Shown here piece after piece: positions 39,363 to 51,158 of a stretch of DNA of 64,000 nucleotides. Every line of letters starts with the position of its first letter. The stretch's first letter is position 1. Origin of the DNA: an uncultured Alphaproteobacteria bacterium (GTDB lineage: Bacteria; Pseudomonadota; Alphaproteobacteria; Methylaequorales; Methylaequoraceae); assembly GCA_902550225.1 (NCBI GenBank), contig CACCYL010000008.1:1-64000 (forward strand). Reading direction: 5' to 3'. The notes under the pieces are model-generated. The model was not told the DNA's origin. It worked only from the letters and a program-made list of their open reading frames with translations, and did no database searches. Made by a program: the position numbers and the translations under genes.

Positions 39363-40784
39363 ATGATTGAAAATTTAGATAAAAATATTGAGACATTTCT
39401 TAAACCAATTTCTGATTCAATCACTGGCTTTGTTTTTGGAAGTTTCTCTTTTTTTGGAAATCAGATTCCTTTCATCGTTTTATGGCTTGTTTTTGCGAGC
39501 CTTTATTTTTCTTTTTATTTTAGATTTGTAAATATTTTTTATTTTAAAAGAGCACTTAATGTAGCATTTGGTAAATACGATGATCCAAGTCATCCAGGAG
39601 AGATTACTCATTTTCAATCTTTTACTGCTGCAATGTCTGGAACAATTGGTCTTGGGAATATTGCTGGTGTTGCAGTTGCCATTTCAATTGGTGGACCTGG
39701 TGCAATGTTATGGATGATTATAACAGCTTTTTTTGGTATGACTTTGAAGTTCGTGGAAGTCAGTTTAGGCCACAAATATAGAATAATTCACAAAGATGGC
39801 ACAGTTTCAGGGGGAGCAATTAGATACCTATCAGATGGGATGGGTCAACTTGGTTATGTTAAATTAGGAAAATTTTTAGCAATATTCTTTGCAATTTGTT
39901 GCATAGGTGGTTCTTTTGGCGGTGGAAATATGTTCCAGGCAAATCAAGCTTTTCAACAAATTGTAGAGGCAACTGGATCTGAAAATAGCCCTTTATTTAA
40001 TAAAGGTTGGTTAGGTGGTATAGTTTTCGCCTTTATTGTCGGTTTCATAATTATTGGTGGCATAAAATCAATAGGAAAAGTTACTGAAAGACTTGTTCCA
40101 CTGATGGCATTTATTTATGTTTTTTCTTGTTTGTATATTATAATCTCCAATTTTGGTTTGATTCCTGAAACAATTTATAAAATATTCTCTAGTGCATTTA
40201 ACCTTGATGCCTCGGTAGGAGGATTTTTAGGTTCCCTCATTGCTGGAGTGAAAAGAGCAGTTTTTTCTAATGAATCAGGGATTGGGTCTGCCCCAATTGC
40301 ATATGCTCCTGCAAAAAGTAATAATCACTTGAATACCGGTTTCATGTCTTTGCTGTCTCCAGTTGTAGATACAGTAATTGTGTGTTCAATGACGGCATTA
40401 GTAATTATTATGACAGGTGTTTATGAGAATAAATCTGGTATACAAGGAGTTGAATTGACCTCGAGAGCATTTGAATCAGTTTTCACATGGTTCCCTACAA
40501 TATTGGCTTTAGCAATTACCCTTTTTGCTATATCTACCTTGATAACATGGTCATACTATGGCTTGAGATGTTGGACGTATTTATTTGGAATGAGTTCTTT
40601 GAGTAAATATTCTTTCAAAATAATTTTCTTAAGTTTTACAGTAATTGGTACTTCAATGAACCTTGAAAGTGTTATAAATTTTTCAGATTCTATGATTTTT
40701 GCTATGTCCATACCAAATATTATTGGATTATACTTTCTATCATCACAATTAAAATTAGATATATTAAAATTAAAGGATAATTAA
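39363..40784 (+). CDS. Sodium:alanine symporter (AGCS family)
   Basis: AMSGTIGLGNIAGVAVAISIGGPGAMLWM, FSNESGIGSAPIAYA. Confidence 0.95.
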   Translation: MIENLDKNIETFLKPISDSITGFVFGSFSFFGNQIPFIVLWLVFASLYFSFYFRFVNIFYFKRALNVAFGKYDDPSHPGEITHFQSFTAAMSGTIGLGNIAGVAVAISIGGPGAMLWMIITAFFGMTLKFVEVSLGHKYRIIHKDGTVSGGAIRYLSDGMGQLGYVKLGKFLAIFFAICCIGGSFGGGNMFQANQAFQQIVEATGSENSPLFNKGWLGGIVFAFIVGFIIIGGIKSIGKVTERLVPLMAFIYVFSCLYIIISNFGLIPETIYKIFSSAFNLDASVGGFLGSLIAGVKRAVFSNESGIGSAPIAYAPAKSNNHLNTGFMSLLSPVVDTVIVCSMTALVIIMTGVYENKSGIQGVELTSRAFESVFTWFPTILALAITLFAISTLITWSYYGLRCWTYLFGMSSLSKYSFKIIFLSFTVIGTSMNLESVINFSDSMIFAMSIPNIIGLYFLSSQLKLDILKLKDN

Positions 40785-40785
40785 T

Positions 40786-41220
40786 GTGAGTAAGATTTTA
40801 ATTGCTAGTGATCATGCTGGATACAAGTTAAAAAAAATGTTAATTGAAGAATTACAAGGAGAAATAAAATTTGAGGACCTAGGTACTTTTTCTGAAAACT
40901 CTGTTGATTATCCGGATTATGCTAAAAAGCTGTCCAAAAAAATTGATTTAAAAAACGATCTATTTGGGGTTTTGATTTGTGGTTCAGGAATAGGAATGTC
41001 AATGGTCGCTAATAGGTTTAAAAATGTACGTGCAGCACTTTGTATGAATAATAAAATGTCAATTTTGGCTAGACAACATAACAATGCGAATATTTTAGTT
41101 TTAGGTTCAAGGTTGATTTCTGAGCAAGAAGCTATTAAATGTTTATTAGTATTTTTGAAAACAAACTATGAAGGTGGACGCCATCAAGCTAGACTTGATA
41201 AATTTAATCTTGTAGAATAA
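40786..41220 (+). CDS. rpiB: Ribose 5-phosphate isomerase B
   Basis: IASDHAGYKLKKML, DYPDYAKKL, CGSGIGMSMVANR. Confidence 0.95.
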   Translation: MSKILIASDHAGYKLKKMLIEELQGEIKFEDLGTFSENSVDYPDYAKKLSKKIDLKNDLFGVLICGSGIGMSMVANRFKNVRAALCMNNKMSILARQHNNANILVLGSRLISEQEAIKCLLVFLKTNYEGGRHQARLDKFNLVE

Positions 41221-41237
41221 AATAATATGGAGACAAA

Positions 41238-42521
41238 ATGACAGCACAACTATTTTTTGAAAGCAGTTTAACACAAACTGATCCAGCAGTCTTAGAGGCT
41301 ATAAAAAACGAATATCACAGGCAGAACGATCAAATTGAATTGATTGCTTCCGAAAATATTGTTTCAAAGGCAGTCTTAGAGGCTCAAGGTACAATATTAA
41401 CAAATAAATATGCTGAAGGATATTCTGGTAAAAGATATTACGGCGGATGTGAACATGTTGATGTAGTTGAAGACATTTGCATCGATAGAATCAAAAAGTT
41501 ATTTAACGCTGGTTTTGCTAACGTACAAGTTCACTCTGGATCTCAGGCAAATCAAGCAGTTTTTTTAGCATTGTTAAAACCTGGTGATACAATAATGGGA
41601 ATGTCTCTAGCTGCCGGAGGTCATCTAACTCATGGTGCTCCACCAAATGAATCTGGAAAATGGTTTAATGCAATTCAGTATGGAGTCAGAAAAGATACAG
41701 CCTTAATCGATTATGATGAAGTTGAAAATTTAGCTTTAGAGAATAAACCTAAGTTAATAATTGCAGGAGGATCATCTTATCCCAGAATCATTGATTTCAA
41801 AAAATTTAAAGAAATCGCTGATAAAGTTGGAGCTCTTTTCCTTGTAGATATGGCTCACTTTGCCGGCCTAGTCGCGACAGGACTTTATCCAAATCCACTT
41901 GAATTTGCAGATGTTGTAACGTCAACAACACATAAAACACTTAGAGGACCTAGAGGTGGAATAATTCTTACTAATAACGAAGCCCATGCAAAAAAAATTA
42001 ATTCTGCTGTTTTCCCAGGCCTTCAAGGTGGTCCACTTATGCACGTAATATGTGCTAAAGCGGTAGCTTTTGGCGAAGCACTTCAACCAGATTTTAAAAA
42101 ATATATAGAATCTGTCGTTTCGAATTCCAAAATTTTATCCGAAGTGATGCTAGAAAGAGGGTTAGAAGTAGTTTCAGGTGGAACAGACACCCATCTTGTT
42201 CTTGTAGATTTGAGACCAAAAAAAATAACAGGTAAAGCTGCGGAGAAATCACTTGAGAACGCTGGTATAACTTGTAACAAGAACGGTGTTCCATTTGATC
42301 CAGAAAGTCCTTTTGTAACTTCAGGAATAAGACTAGGAACGCCTGCTGGCACTAGTAGAGGTTTCGGAAAAGAAGAATTTCGTATTGTTGGCAATCTCAT
42401 CGGAGACGTTTTAGACGGTTTATCCTTAAACCCTGAAGATAATTCAAAGGTTGAAAAGGAAGTGAAATCAAAAGTGAAAGCTTTATGTGAAAAATTTCCA
42501 ATTTACAGCACTGCCATTTAA
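41238..42521 (+). CDS. glyA: Serine hydroxymethyltransferase
   Basis: [35 protein letters not shown]. Confidence 0.98.
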   Translation: MTAQLFFESSLTQTDPAVLEAIKNEYHRQNDQIELIASENIVSKAVLEAQGTILTNKYAEGYSGKRYYGGCEHVDVVEDICIDRIKKLFNAGFANVQVHSGSQANQAVFLALLKPGDTIMGMSLAAGGHLTHGAPPNESGKWFNAIQYGVRKDTALIDYDEVENLALENKPKLIIAGGSSYPRIIDFKKFKEIADKVGALFLVDMAHFAGLVATGLYPNPLEFADVVTSTTHKTLRGPRGGIILTNNEAHAKKINSAVFPGLQGGPLMHVICAKAVAFGEALQPDFKKYIESVVSNSKILSEVMLERGLEVVSGGTDTHLVLVDLRPKKITGKAAEKSLENAGITCNKNGVPFDPESPFVTSGIRLGTPAGTSRGFGKEEFRIVGNLIGDVLDGLSLNPEDNSKVEKEVKSKVKALCEKFPIYSTAI

Positions 42522-42578
42522 AATCATTTGCTGTAAAAGAAATTATTTGCTTTTTACTAGAGATAGGTAAGCTATTTT

Positions 42579-43040
42579 ATGAGATGTCCATTTTGTGGCC
42601 ACGAAGAAACCCAAGTCAAGGATTCTAGACCAACAGAAGATAATAGCTCTATCAGAAGAAGGAGGCAGTGTCCAGCTTGCGGAGCCAGATTCACTACATT
42701 TGAAAGAGTTCAATTAAGGGAATTAATGGTGATAAAAAAAGATGACAACAGGACAGTGTTTGATAGAGAAAAACTGGTAAGGTCTATAAATATCTCTTGT
42801 AGAAAACGACCGGTTAACCCTGACAAGATAGAATTAATAACCAATAGTATACAAAGAAGACTAGAAAGTTCAGGTGAAACCGAAATTCCGACAAAAGTAA
42901 TTGGTGAACTTGTAATGGATGCTTTAAAAGAGTTAGATAGAGTAGCTTATTTAAGATTTGCTTCGGTGTATAAGGATTTTCAAGAAACTGATGATTTTAG
43001 AAAGTTCATTGATAAAAATTTAAATCTCAAAAACGAATAG
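42579..43040 (+). CDS. nrdR: Transcriptional repressor NrdR
   Basis: [45 protein letters not shown]. Confidence 0.98.
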   Translation: MRCPFCGHEETQVKDSRPTEDNSSIRRRRQCPACGARFTTFERVQLRELMVIKKDDNRTVFDREKLVRSINISCRKRPVNPDKIELITNSIQRRLESSGETEIPTKVIGELVMDALKELDRVAYLRFASVYKDFQETDDFRKFIDKNLNLKNE

Positions 43041-43043
43041 GAA

Positions 43044-44147
43044 GTGGATTTAGATATAAAATACATTAAAATTGCGATTTTTCTTTTAAAAAAAATAATT
43101 GGAACGACTTTTCCCAATCCCCCTGTTGTCTCTTTGATAGTGGAGTCGAATTCAAAAAAAAATTTCAATAAGATTGTTTCCTTTGGTTACACTTTTGAAG
43201 GGGGAAGGCCTCATGCCGAGGCAGTTGCCTTAAGAAAAGTAACTTTTAAAAAAAAACATCATTATACGCTTTATTCGACTTTAGAACCTTGTTGTCACTC
43301 TGGAAGAGATGAGTCTTGTGTGTCTAGGATTTTAAAATCAAAAATTAATAGAGTTGTTTTTTCACTCAGGGATCCTGACAAAAGAGTCAATGGATCAGGA
43401 GAAAAACTATTAAGAATTAGTGGATTAGAGGTATTAGGAGATATTTTGAATGAAGAAACTAAACAAATTTATGATGGATATATTTTAAATAGAAAGTTCA
43501 GTCGCCCAAAGGTCACCTTAAAGATTGGATCTTCAATTGATACAAAAATTACCTCTAAACTAAATAAATCTGAAAGAATTACAAACAATCAGGTTAAAAA
43601 AATTGTTCATCTTATAAGATCCGAGGCGGATGCTATTTTAGTTGGTAAAAATACTGTTAATATTGATAACCCAAAACTAAACTGCAGAATAGAGGGTTTA
43701 AAAAGATTTTCTCCAATAAGAATTATTCTGTCCAAAAAATTGGATTTAAACCCAAATTCACATATTTTTAAAAATTGTAAAATAAATCGAACTTTTATTT
43801 TTACTATTAAGGATGAAAATCAATTAATAAAAAAAATCCAAAAAAAAAAAGTAAAAGTATTTATGTTAGATAAGAAAATGTTTAAATTATCTAATATTAT
43901 TGAAGAGCTTGCTAAACTGGGAGTTTGCAACTTATTAGTTGAGGGAGGTAGTGAGGTTTTTACATCATTTCTTGATGAAGAGTTAGTTGATCGCTTGATT
44001 ATTTTTAGATCCAATTACTTTATTGGTGGCACAGGAGTTAATGCGATTAACCTTTTAAATAAAAAGAAAAAAATAACTTTTAAACCTACGCAATTATCGA
44101 TTGTAAAAAATAATACGATGGAAATATTAGAGAAACAAAACTATTGA
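43044..44147 (+). CDS. ribD: Riboflavin deaminase/reductase
   Basis: HAEAVALRK, LEPCCHSGRDESC; C-terminal reductase. Confidence 0.94.
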   Translation: MDLDIKYIKIAIFLLKKIIGTTFPNPPVVSLIVESNSKKNFNKIVSFGYTFEGGRPHAEAVALRKVTFKKKHHYTLYSTLEPCCHSGRDESCVSRILKSKINRVVFSLRDPDKRVNGSGEKLLRISGLEVLGDILNEETKQIYDGYILNRKFSRPKVTLKIGSSIDTKITSKLNKSERITNNQVKKIVHLIRSEADAILVGKNTVNIDNPKLNCRIEGLKRFSPIRIILSKKLDLNPNSHIFKNCKINRTFIFTIKDENQLIKKIQKKKVKVFMLDKKMFKLSNIIEELAKLGVCNLLVEGGSEVFTSFLDEELVDRLIIFRSNYFIGGTGVNAINLLNKKKKITFKPTQLSIVKNNTMEILEKQNY

Positions 44148-44150
44148 AAC

Positions 44151-44726
44151 ATGTTTACTGGAATAATTAAAAAAGTTGGTGTCATTCATTCTTGGAATGC
44201 AAAATCAAGAATTCTTGGAATAAAATCAGAATTTGATAGTCTGATTCTAGGCGAATCAATATCATGCTCAGGTGTATGTTTAACAGTTAGCAGTTTTGAG
44301 AAGGATATATTTTTTTGTAATTTATCATCTGAAACAGTTTCTAAAACAAATTTTAAATTAAAGAAAGAAGGTGATAAATTAAACCTTGAAAAATCACTAA
44401 AAATTGGAGAGGATTTGAGTGGTCATCTTGTTTTCGGTCATGTCGATGGTATTTCAACTCTCAATGATATAAAAAATGATAAAGATTCTTGGATTTTAAA
44501 TTTTTCGATATCTTCCGACTTATCTAAATATTTAACAAATAAGTGTTCTATTTGTATTGATGGAATTTCTTTAACAGTAAATAAAGTTGACGGAGTAAAT
44601 TTTGATGTAAGCATTGTGCCTTTTACATGGGAAAATACAAACTTAAGGTTTTCAGATGTTGGTGACAAATTTAATATAGAAATTGACATGTTAGCAAGAT
44701 ATGTATTCAAGGCTCTTAACAAATGA
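44151..44726 (+). CDS. ribE: Riboflavin synthase
   Basis: MFTGIIKKVGVI, SCSGVCLTV, HLVFGHVDGI, CIDGISLTVN. Confidence 0.95.
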   Translation: MFTGIIKKVGVIHSWNAKSRILGIKSEFDSLILGESISCSGVCLTVSSFEKDIFFCNLSSETVSKTNFKLKKEGDKLNLEKSLKIGEDLSGHLVFGHVDGISTLNDIKNDKDSWILNFSISSDLSKYLTNKCSICIDGISLTVNKVDGVNFDVSIVPFTWENTNLRFSDVGDKFNIEIDMLARYVFKALNK

Positions 44727-45802
44727 AAACGAGTTTTTCTTCAATTTCACAAATTATTAAAGATTTATCTAAAGGAAAGATGGTTGTAATAGTTGATGAC
44801 GAAAAAAGAGAAAATGAAGGAGATCTTGTCTTTTCTGCAACTCATGTTTCTCCTCAAAAAATTAATTTTATGGCAAAATATGCTCGTGGATTGATTTGTT
44901 TGGCACTAGATAAAAAAAGATTTCAAAAACTAAATTTAAAGCTTATGACTGACGATAATCACAGTAGACATAGAACTGCATTTACTGTCTCAATTGAGGC
45001 TAAAAAAGGAGTTACCACTGGTATTAGTGCTAAGGACAGGTCGCAAACCATAAAAGTTGCAGTCTCTCCAAAATCCAAAGCAAACGATTTGGTTAGTCCA
45101 GGTCATATTTTTCCTTTGTTAGCAAAAGACGGAGGAGTCCTAGAGAGAGCTGGTCATACCGAAGCTGCTGTTGATTTATCAAGACTTGCTAATGGAGATT
45201 CAAGTCCTTTTGGTGTTATTTGTGAAATAATGAATGACGATGGTTCAATGGCACGTTTTAACGATCTTCAACAATTCTGCAAACAACATAAACTCAAAAT
45301 GTCGTCAATAAAGGATTTGATTGAATATAAATTAAAAAAAGATAAATTTGTCAAATGCGTAAAAAGAGACGAAATAAGTCTTCCTAAGTTTGGTACATTT
45401 AAGTTGTTTGTCTATAAAAACCTAATAGACGAAACTGAGCACCTAGTTTTAGTCAAAGGAAAGATAACAAAAAATAAAAGTGTTTTAGTCAGAATGCATA
45501 GTTTAAACATCATTTCTGATTTACTAGACTTAAAAAATAAAGATCTTGAAAAGTCAATTGAAATTATAAGTAAAAATGATCACGGAGTTATTGTAATAGT
45601 AAGAAATCCAGATAAAGAAATGAAAAAAAAAAATTCAACTTTATCTAAAAGCAAGAATAAAATTCTAAAGGAATATGGAGTAGGTGCCCAAATACTTCTC
45701 GATTTGGGTGTAAAAAAAATAATTTTGTTAACTAAATCATCAAAAAATATAGTGGGAATAGATGGTTTTGGATTAGAGATTAATGGTACAAAAAAAATCT
45801 AA
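44723..45802 (+). CDS. ribB: DHBP synthase fused to degenerate GTP cyclohydrolase II-like domain
   Basis: [45 protein letters not shown]-terminus lacks RCDC-type cysteines. Confidence 0.93.
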   Translation: MKTSFSSISQIIKDLSKGKMVVIVDDEKRENEGDLVFSATHVSPQKINFMAKYARGLICLALDKKRFQKLNLKLMTDDNHSRHRTAFTVSIEAKKGVTTGISAKDRSQTIKVAVSPKSKANDLVSPGHIFPLLAKDGGVLERAGHTEAAVDLSRLANGDSSPFGVICEIMNDDGSMARFNDLQQFCKQHKLKMSSIKDLIEYKLKKDKFVKCVKRDEISLPKFGTFKLFVYKNLIDETEHLVLVKGKITKNKSVLVRMHSLNIISDLLDLKNKDLEKSIEIISKNDHGVIVIVRNPDKEMKKKNSTLSKSKNKILKEYGVGAQILLDLGVKKIILLTKSSKNIVGIDGFGLEINGTKKI

Positions 45803-46211
45803 GAAAGTCTTAATTATTTTTTCTGATTTTTATCCGGAAATTTCAGCAAACTTAATTAATGGTGCCGAATCATATTTGACATCTAACAATATTTTTTTTG
45901 ACAAGATAAGAGTAGATGGATCATTAGAAATTCCTTTTGTACTTCATAAATTTCAAAATGATTATTTAGGATTTATTGTGCTTGGGTGTGTAATAAAGGG
46001 TGAAACAGATCACTATGATATAGTAAAAAATATTTCTATGAATGAAATCTATTCATTAGTTTACAAGAAGATTATACCACTCGGTTCAGCTATTTTAACT
46101 GTTAATAATTTTAAACAAGCCATAGAAAGATCTGATATAAATAAAAAAAATCTTGGTGGGAAAGCTGCTACGGTTTGTTGCAATCTTATCAAAACCCTAA
46201 AATTAGAGTAA
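45783..46211 (+). CDS. ribH: Lumazine synthase
   Basis: VDGSLEIPFVLHK, GCVIKGETDHYDIVKN, NLGGKAATVC. Confidence 0.94.
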   Translation: MVQKKSKKVLIIFSDFYPEISANLINGAESYLTSNNIFFDKIRVDGSLEIPFVLHKFQNDYLGFIVLGCVIKGETDHYDIVKNISMNEIYSLVYKKIIPLGSAILTVNNFKQAIERSDINKKNLGGKAATVCCNLIKTLKLE

Positions 46212-46305
46212 TATAATTTTAGTGGACATCTTTTATGAACAATAGTCAAATTGACTAAGTGTAATATGATTATTTTATATTTTTTTTAATTTTAAGGCTT
46301 AAAAA

Positions 46306-46770
46306 ATGAAGAAAGTTAAAATACATTCAAAATCTTTATCTAGATATTTAGCTGTGCAAGCAATATTTAATCACAGTTTTGGTTTTGATCAAAAGCAAAT
46401 TGAGAAAGAATTTGTTAATCACAATGATTTTGAATTTCACATTGATTCAAATTTTGATTTTGATAAAAAATCGTTTGATAAAGTTTTTTTTAAAAAAATT
46501 TTTAATAATGTTTTTGAAAAGGAAGATTTTATTTGTGATTTGATATCTAATCATCTCCAAAAAAATTGGACTTTAAAAAGGTTGCCAAAAGTATTACAAG
46601 CTCTTTTGAGAGTTGCTATTTCTGAAATGATCAGTTATCCACAAACTTCGATGGGCATAATTATTTCTGAATATTTAATGTTAGCTGAATCCTTTAGTAT
46701 TGAGAAAGAAAATAACTTTATTAATGCAATTCTTGATAAAATTCATCAGAAACTAGAAATTCATGAATAA
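46306..46770 (+). CDS. nusB: Antitermination factor NusB
   Basis: SRYLAVQAIFNHSF; NWTLKRLPKVLQALLRVAISEM. Confidence 0.9.
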   Translation: MKKVKIHSKSLSRYLAVQAIFNHSFGFDQKQIEKEFVNHNDFEFHIDSNFDFDKKSFDKVFFKKIFNNVFEKEDFICDLISNHLQKNWTLKRLPKVLQALLRVAISEMISYPQTSMGIIISEYLMLAESFSIEKENNFINAILDKIHQKLEIHE

Positions 46771-47716
46771 TGAAAAAAACTTAATTGAAAAATACTTGTT
46801 GCCTCTTGCTCAAAATAAGGAGTCTTTATTTTTAAAAAATGATGCAGCTTATTTTAAAAAACAAAATCTTGTCATATCAACAGACATGATGATAGAAGAC
46901 AAACATTTTAAAAAAAGTATCGATCCAAATTTATTAGCCAAAAAGCTTATTAGAATAAATTTGTCTGATATTGCTGCGATGGGTGCGGTTCCAGACGGTA
47001 TTTTTTTAAATATTGCACTACCTAAATCTAATGTCCAAGATTGGTTGAAAGCTTTTACCTCAGGATTGAAATCGGATATGAAAAAGTTCAATCTTAAACT
47101 CTATGGCGGAGATATGAGTAGTTCTGACAAAATTTTCTTATCCTTAACTGTTTTGGGTAGAACAGGCAATTATTGCCATAAAAAAAACTATACAAAATCA
47201 AATTCTGACATTTTTGTTACAGGTTGTATTGGAGACGCAGGATTAGGTTATGAACTTATGACTAATGACTCTATTTTTAATTGCTCAAAAAAAAGTAAAA
47301 AAAGACTAATTCAAAAATTACTTCTTCCTGAACCAAGACTTTCTGTTGGCAAACAACTTTTAAATAATGTGGAGTTATGTACAGATATCTCTGATGGTTT
47401 GTTAGGAGAACTCTCATTCATAGCTAGTCAATCGAACAAACAGGCTAATATTTTCTTAGATAAAATACCTTTGTCATTTGCATCTAAAGAATTATTTATG
47501 AAAAATAAAAAAAAAAAAAATGATATCTGGGAAATAATTTTATCTGGTGGAGAAGATTATGAATTACTCTTTTGTTTGTCAAAAAAACAAAAAATAAAAA
47601 AAAATTTAAATGAAATTTCTAAAATAGGTTATTTTTCGAGCGGAAAAGGAGTAAAAGTTTTTGATTGTCATGGTAAAGAATTTAAACCTAACAAATATGG
47701 TTTTAGTCATTTTTAA
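46763..47716 (+). CDS. thiL: Thiamine-monophosphate kinase
   Basis: STDMMIEDKHF, LSDIAAMGAVP, YGGDMSSSDKIFLSLTVLG. Confidence 0.94.
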   Translation: MNNEKNLIEKYLLPLAQNKESLFLKNDAAYFKKQNLVISTDMMIEDKHFKKSIDPNLLAKKLIRINLSDIAAMGAVPDGIFLNIALPKSNVQDWLKAFTSGLKSDMKKFNLKLYGGDMSSSDKIFLSLTVLGRTGNYCHKKNYTKSNSDIFVTGCIGDAGLGYELMTNDSIFNCSKKSKKRLIQKLLLPEPRLSVGKQLLNNVELCTDISDGLLGELSFIASQSNKQANIFLDKIPLSFASKELFMKNKKKKNDIWEIILSGGEDYELLFCLSKKQKIKKNLNEISKIGYFSSGKGVKVFDCHGKEFKPNKYGFSHF

Positions 47717-47783
47717 TTAATTAATCGTTGATCATCGAATCTAATGTGTTATAAGGTTGGTTTTATAAGGTTCTTTTATTAAT

Positions 47784-49883
47784 ATGCTTCTAGAATTTTC
47801 AATCGTCTTAATCTGCTCTTTTCTCTCAATCGGTTTTGGTGCTTTCACAACAAAGAGAATTTTGAGTGAACCTCAAGGCAACGATAGAATGATAGAGATA
47901 GCTTCTGCAATTCAGGAAGGTGCACAAGCATATCTTAATAGGCAATATATTACTATTTCAGTAGTAGGTATTTTAATTACGCTCTTACTTTATTTTCTTA
48001 TACACAACCCTTATGTGGCAATTGGGTTTGTAATTGGTGCTTTTTTATCGGGACTCGCCGGCTACGTTGGAATGTTTGTATCCGTAAGGGCAAATGTAAG
48101 AACAACACAAGCAGCTACCCAAAGTATTGACAAAGCTCTTGATATTTCATTTAAGTCTGGAGCAATAACAGGATTCTTAGTTGTTGGATTCGGCCTTTTG
48201 GGACTTGTTGGGTATTATTGGTTTTTATATCTGAAACTTGGAGAATCTCAAGGTAGAGAAATTATAGAAGCGATGATTGCATTGAGCTTTGGTGCTTCTT
48301 TAATTTCAATTTTTGCAAGACTTGGTGGAGGAATATTCACTAAAGGAGCGGATGTTGGAGCAGATTTAGTCGGAAAAATAGAGGCTGGTATTCCAGAGGA
48401 CGACCCAAGAAACCCAGCTGTTATTGCTGATAATGTAGGTGATAATGTAGGAGATTGTGCCGGAATGGCTGCCGATCTTTTTGAAACATACGCAGTTACA
48501 ATTGTTGGTACAATGGTCTTAGGACTTATATTGTTTGACGTCGGCGATCAACAAAAATTTATGATGTTCCCTTTATTAATTGCTGGTGTTTGTATCATTT
48601 CTTCATTAATCGGAGCATATTACGTAAAGTTAAGTGATGGCTCCCAAAATATAATGGGGGCTCTCTACAAGGGTTTGATAATTACAGCATTTGTTTCGAT
48701 TATTTTAATATACATTGTTACTGATATCTTTGTAGGTGCAGACAAATTAATTATTAATAGCGATCTTTTCATTGAATCATTTTTAGGAATAGATTTATTT
48801 TATTGTGCCATAATCGGACTATCTGTTACAGGTTTGATAGTTTGGATAACCGAGTATTATACCAGCACAGAATTTGGACCTGTTAAATCGGTTGCTCGTT
48901 CTTCACAATCTGGTCATGCTACAAATATCATTCAAGGTTTAGCTGTTTCAATGCAATCTACGGCTCTCCCCACATTTGTGATTATTTTAGGAATTGTTCT
49001 ATCTTATAAGTTTGCTGGTCTTTACGGAATTTCTATAGCAGCTACAACAATGCTTGCTTTAGCCGGTATGATTGTAGCACTTGATGCATATGGTCCTGTC
49101 ACCGATAACGCAGGGGGGATCGCTGAAATGTCTAACCTATCAGAAGATGTCAGGAAAACAACAGATGCTCTAGACGCTGTTGGAAACACAACAAAAGCTG
49201 TGACGAAGGGTTATGCAATTGGCTCAGCTGGGCTCGCATCATTAGTCTTGTTCGGTGCTTATACACAAGATTTAAAATATTATTTTCCAAACTTAGATAT
49301 AAAGTTTGCATTAGATGACCCTTATGTTGTAGTTGGTCTTTTAATAGGTGGGATGTTACCTTATCTTTTTGGTTCAATGGGCATGACTGCCGTAGGTAGA
49401 ACAGCTGAAAAGATAGTGAACGAAGTCAGAAGACAGTTTTCGGAAAATAAAGGTATTATGACAGGAAAATCTAAACCAGAATACGGAAAGGCAGTAGACA
49501 TTTTAACAAAAGAAGCAATCTATGCAATGATACTTCCTTCAATGCTTCCTGTTTTAGCCCCATTCTTGACCTACTATTTAATCTATACTATTTCAGGTGA
49601 ATCTGGCCCTGCATTTACAACGGTCGGTGCTATGCTTCTCGGTACCATCGTAACAGGCTTATTCGTAGCCATTTCAATGACTTCAGGAGGTGGAGCTTGG
49701 GACAATGCTAAGAAGTACATAGAAGATGGAAATTTTGGCGGAAAAAATTCCGACGCTCACAAAGCTGCAGTTACCGGTGACACAGTAGGAGATCCTTATA
49801 AAGATACTGCAGGCCCCGCTATCAATCCAATGATAAAAATTATCAACATTGTTTCTATCCTTCTACTTTCAATGTTGTCATAA
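47784..49883 (+). CDS. hppA: Membrane H+-translocating pyrophosphatase
   Basis: [64 protein letters not shown]. Confidence 0.98.
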   Translation: MLLEFSIVLICSFLSIGFGAFTTKRILSEPQGNDRMIEIASAIQEGAQAYLNRQYITISVVGILITLLLYFLIHNPYVAIGFVIGAFLSGLAGYVGMFVSVRANVRTTQAATQSIDKALDISFKSGAITGFLVVGFGLLGLVGYYWFLYLKLGESQGREIIEAMIALSFGASLISIFARLGGGIFTKGADVGADLVGKIEAGIPEDDPRNPAVIADNVGDNVGDCAGMAADLFETYAVTIVGTMVLGLILFDVGDQQKFMMFPLLIAGVCIISSLIGAYYVKLSDGSQNIMGALYKGLIITAFVSIILIYIVTDIFVGADKLIINSDLFIESFLGIDLFYCAIIGLSVTGLIVWITEYYTSTEFGPVKSVARSSQSGHATNIIQGLAVSMQSTALPTFVIILGIVLSYKFAGLYGISIAATTMLALAGMIVALDAYGPVTDNAGGIAEMSNLSEDVRKTTDALDAVGNTTKAVTKGYAIGSAGLASLVLFGAYTQDLKYYFPNLDIKFALDDPYVVVGLLIGGMLPYLFGSMGMTAVGRTAEKIVNEVRRQFSENKGIMTGKSKPEYGKAVDILTKEAIYAMILPSMLPVLAPFLTYYLIYTISGESGPAFTTVGAMLLGTIVTGLFVAISMTSGGGAWDNAKKYIEDGNFGGKNSDAHKAAVTGDTVGDPYKDTAGPAINPMIKIINIVSILLLSMLS

Positions 49884-49887
49884 ATCT

Positions 49888-50349
49888 CTAATCTTCAGCT
49901 TTACCACTACCCAAAATTGGACCTCCTCTTTTCATACCTGGTACTCCAAAGTTACCTAAAATCTGTTGGAAAAAAGATTGTTTAGTGCCATCTGTCTTTG
50001 TCTCTAGTGAAGACATCGCAACGTCTGTAGATAATGATTTATCATAAAAATAAATATTTTTTAGTTTATTATTTTTACTAAATTTTAGTTCTAATATATA
50101 TTGTTCTTTGACGTTAGATTTTAGGAATGCAATTTTTGATTTTAAACTTCCAACATAATAGTATGCATTATCCCCTAAGCTGCCTTTGAATGAGGGTTCT
50201 CCTAAAATTTGCTTAACAGAATTTTTATCATCTTGTCCAACTTTAAGGAGTGAAATAGTGTCAGCATCTGGTAAATTACCATTTATAATTTTTTTTGAAA
50301 TGCATGATGATAATATTATACAAAAGAAAAAATAAATTAAATATTTCAT
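49888..50349 (-). CDS. bamE: BamE (SmpA/OmlA) lipoprotein
   Basis: Lipobox LSSC; LKVGQDDKNSVKQILGEPSFKG. Confidence 0.85.
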   Translation of the reverse strand: MKYLIYFFFCIILSSCISKKIINGNLPDADTISLLKVGQDDKNSVKQILGEPSFKGSLGDNAYYYVGSLKSKIAFLKSNVKEQYILELKFSKNNKLKNIYFYDKSLSTDVAMSSLETKTDGTKQSFFQQILGNFGVPGMKRGGPILGSGKAED

Positions 50350-50350
50350 A

Positions 50351-50854
50351 ATGTTAATTTTTAATAAAAAAAAAAAAAATTTAAATAATATCTACAACAA
50401 AATAGTTGAGGAATCAAAAGTTTCTTATTATTTATTAAATTTTGAACGAATAAATACTGATCATTTCCGAGAAGTTTTTCAGATAAATTTAATTTTAATT
50501 TTATGGTATATGAAAACAAAAAACTTAAGTCAGAGGTATTTGGAATATTTAATAAATATTTTTATAAAGGATCTTGAAGGAATGGTCATAGAGCTCGGAG
50601 GTTCAGAAACAAGTTTGAGAAAAAAAATTAGAAAATTTATAGAAAATTTCTATGGTAGATTATACGCTTTCAGCGAAATATTTGATAATTTTGAGAATGG
50701 AGGAAAAAAAAAATTGAAAGACGTTATAAATAAAAATTTAAAAAGCCCTCAACTTACAAAATTGATGGTTAATTATTTAAGCCTGAATTACAATCATCTG
50801 AAAAAACTTGATGAAAAAAGCTTCTGGAGAGCAAATCTTTTTGCAGGTAAATAA
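50351..50854 (+). CDS. Ubiquinol-cytochrome c chaperone (CBP3-like)
   Basis: [52 protein letters not shown]. Confidence 0.75.
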   Translation: MLIFNKKKKNLNNIYNKIVEESKVSYYLLNFERINTDHFREVFQINLILILWYMKTKNLSQRYLEYLINIFIKDLEGMVIELGGSETSLRKKIRKFIENFYGRLYAFSEIFDNFENGGKKKLKDVINKNLKSPQLTKLMVNYLSLNYNHLKKLDEKSFWRANLFAGK

Positions 50855-50931
50855 AGTATTTAAAAAAAATATTGTTATTTTTTGAAATTTTATGTACAAG
50901 TCAAGATTACTATTTTAAGGAAAGATATAAA

Positions 50932-51144
50932 GTGGCAGTTCCAAAAAGAAAAACAACACCATCCAGAAGAGGTAAGAGAAGATCTCATCATTCACCGTTT
51001 GCAGTTAACTCAGTTGAATGTCCAAACTGTGGTGAATTCAAGCTTGCTCATCATGTATGTAATGCCTGCGGCTATTACAACAAAAAAGAAATCGTTGATA
51101 AAACCGAATCTAGTGAAGATTCTGATTTAGATACTGAAAAATAG
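50932..51144 (+). CDS. rpmF: 50S ribosomal protein L32
   Basis: GTG start: [41 protein letters not shown]. Confidence 0.97.
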   Translation: MAVPKRKTTPSRRGKRRSHHSPFAVNSVECPNCGEFKLAHHVCNACGYYNKKEIVDKTESSEDSDLDTEK

Positions 51145-51158
51145 AACAAGGGTTTGTT

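Noticed and set aside
41220-41238. Glycine/SAM riboswitch before glyA, metY or the AGCS transporter
   Set aside because: The upstream gaps are only about 18-40 nt, too short for these riboswitches.
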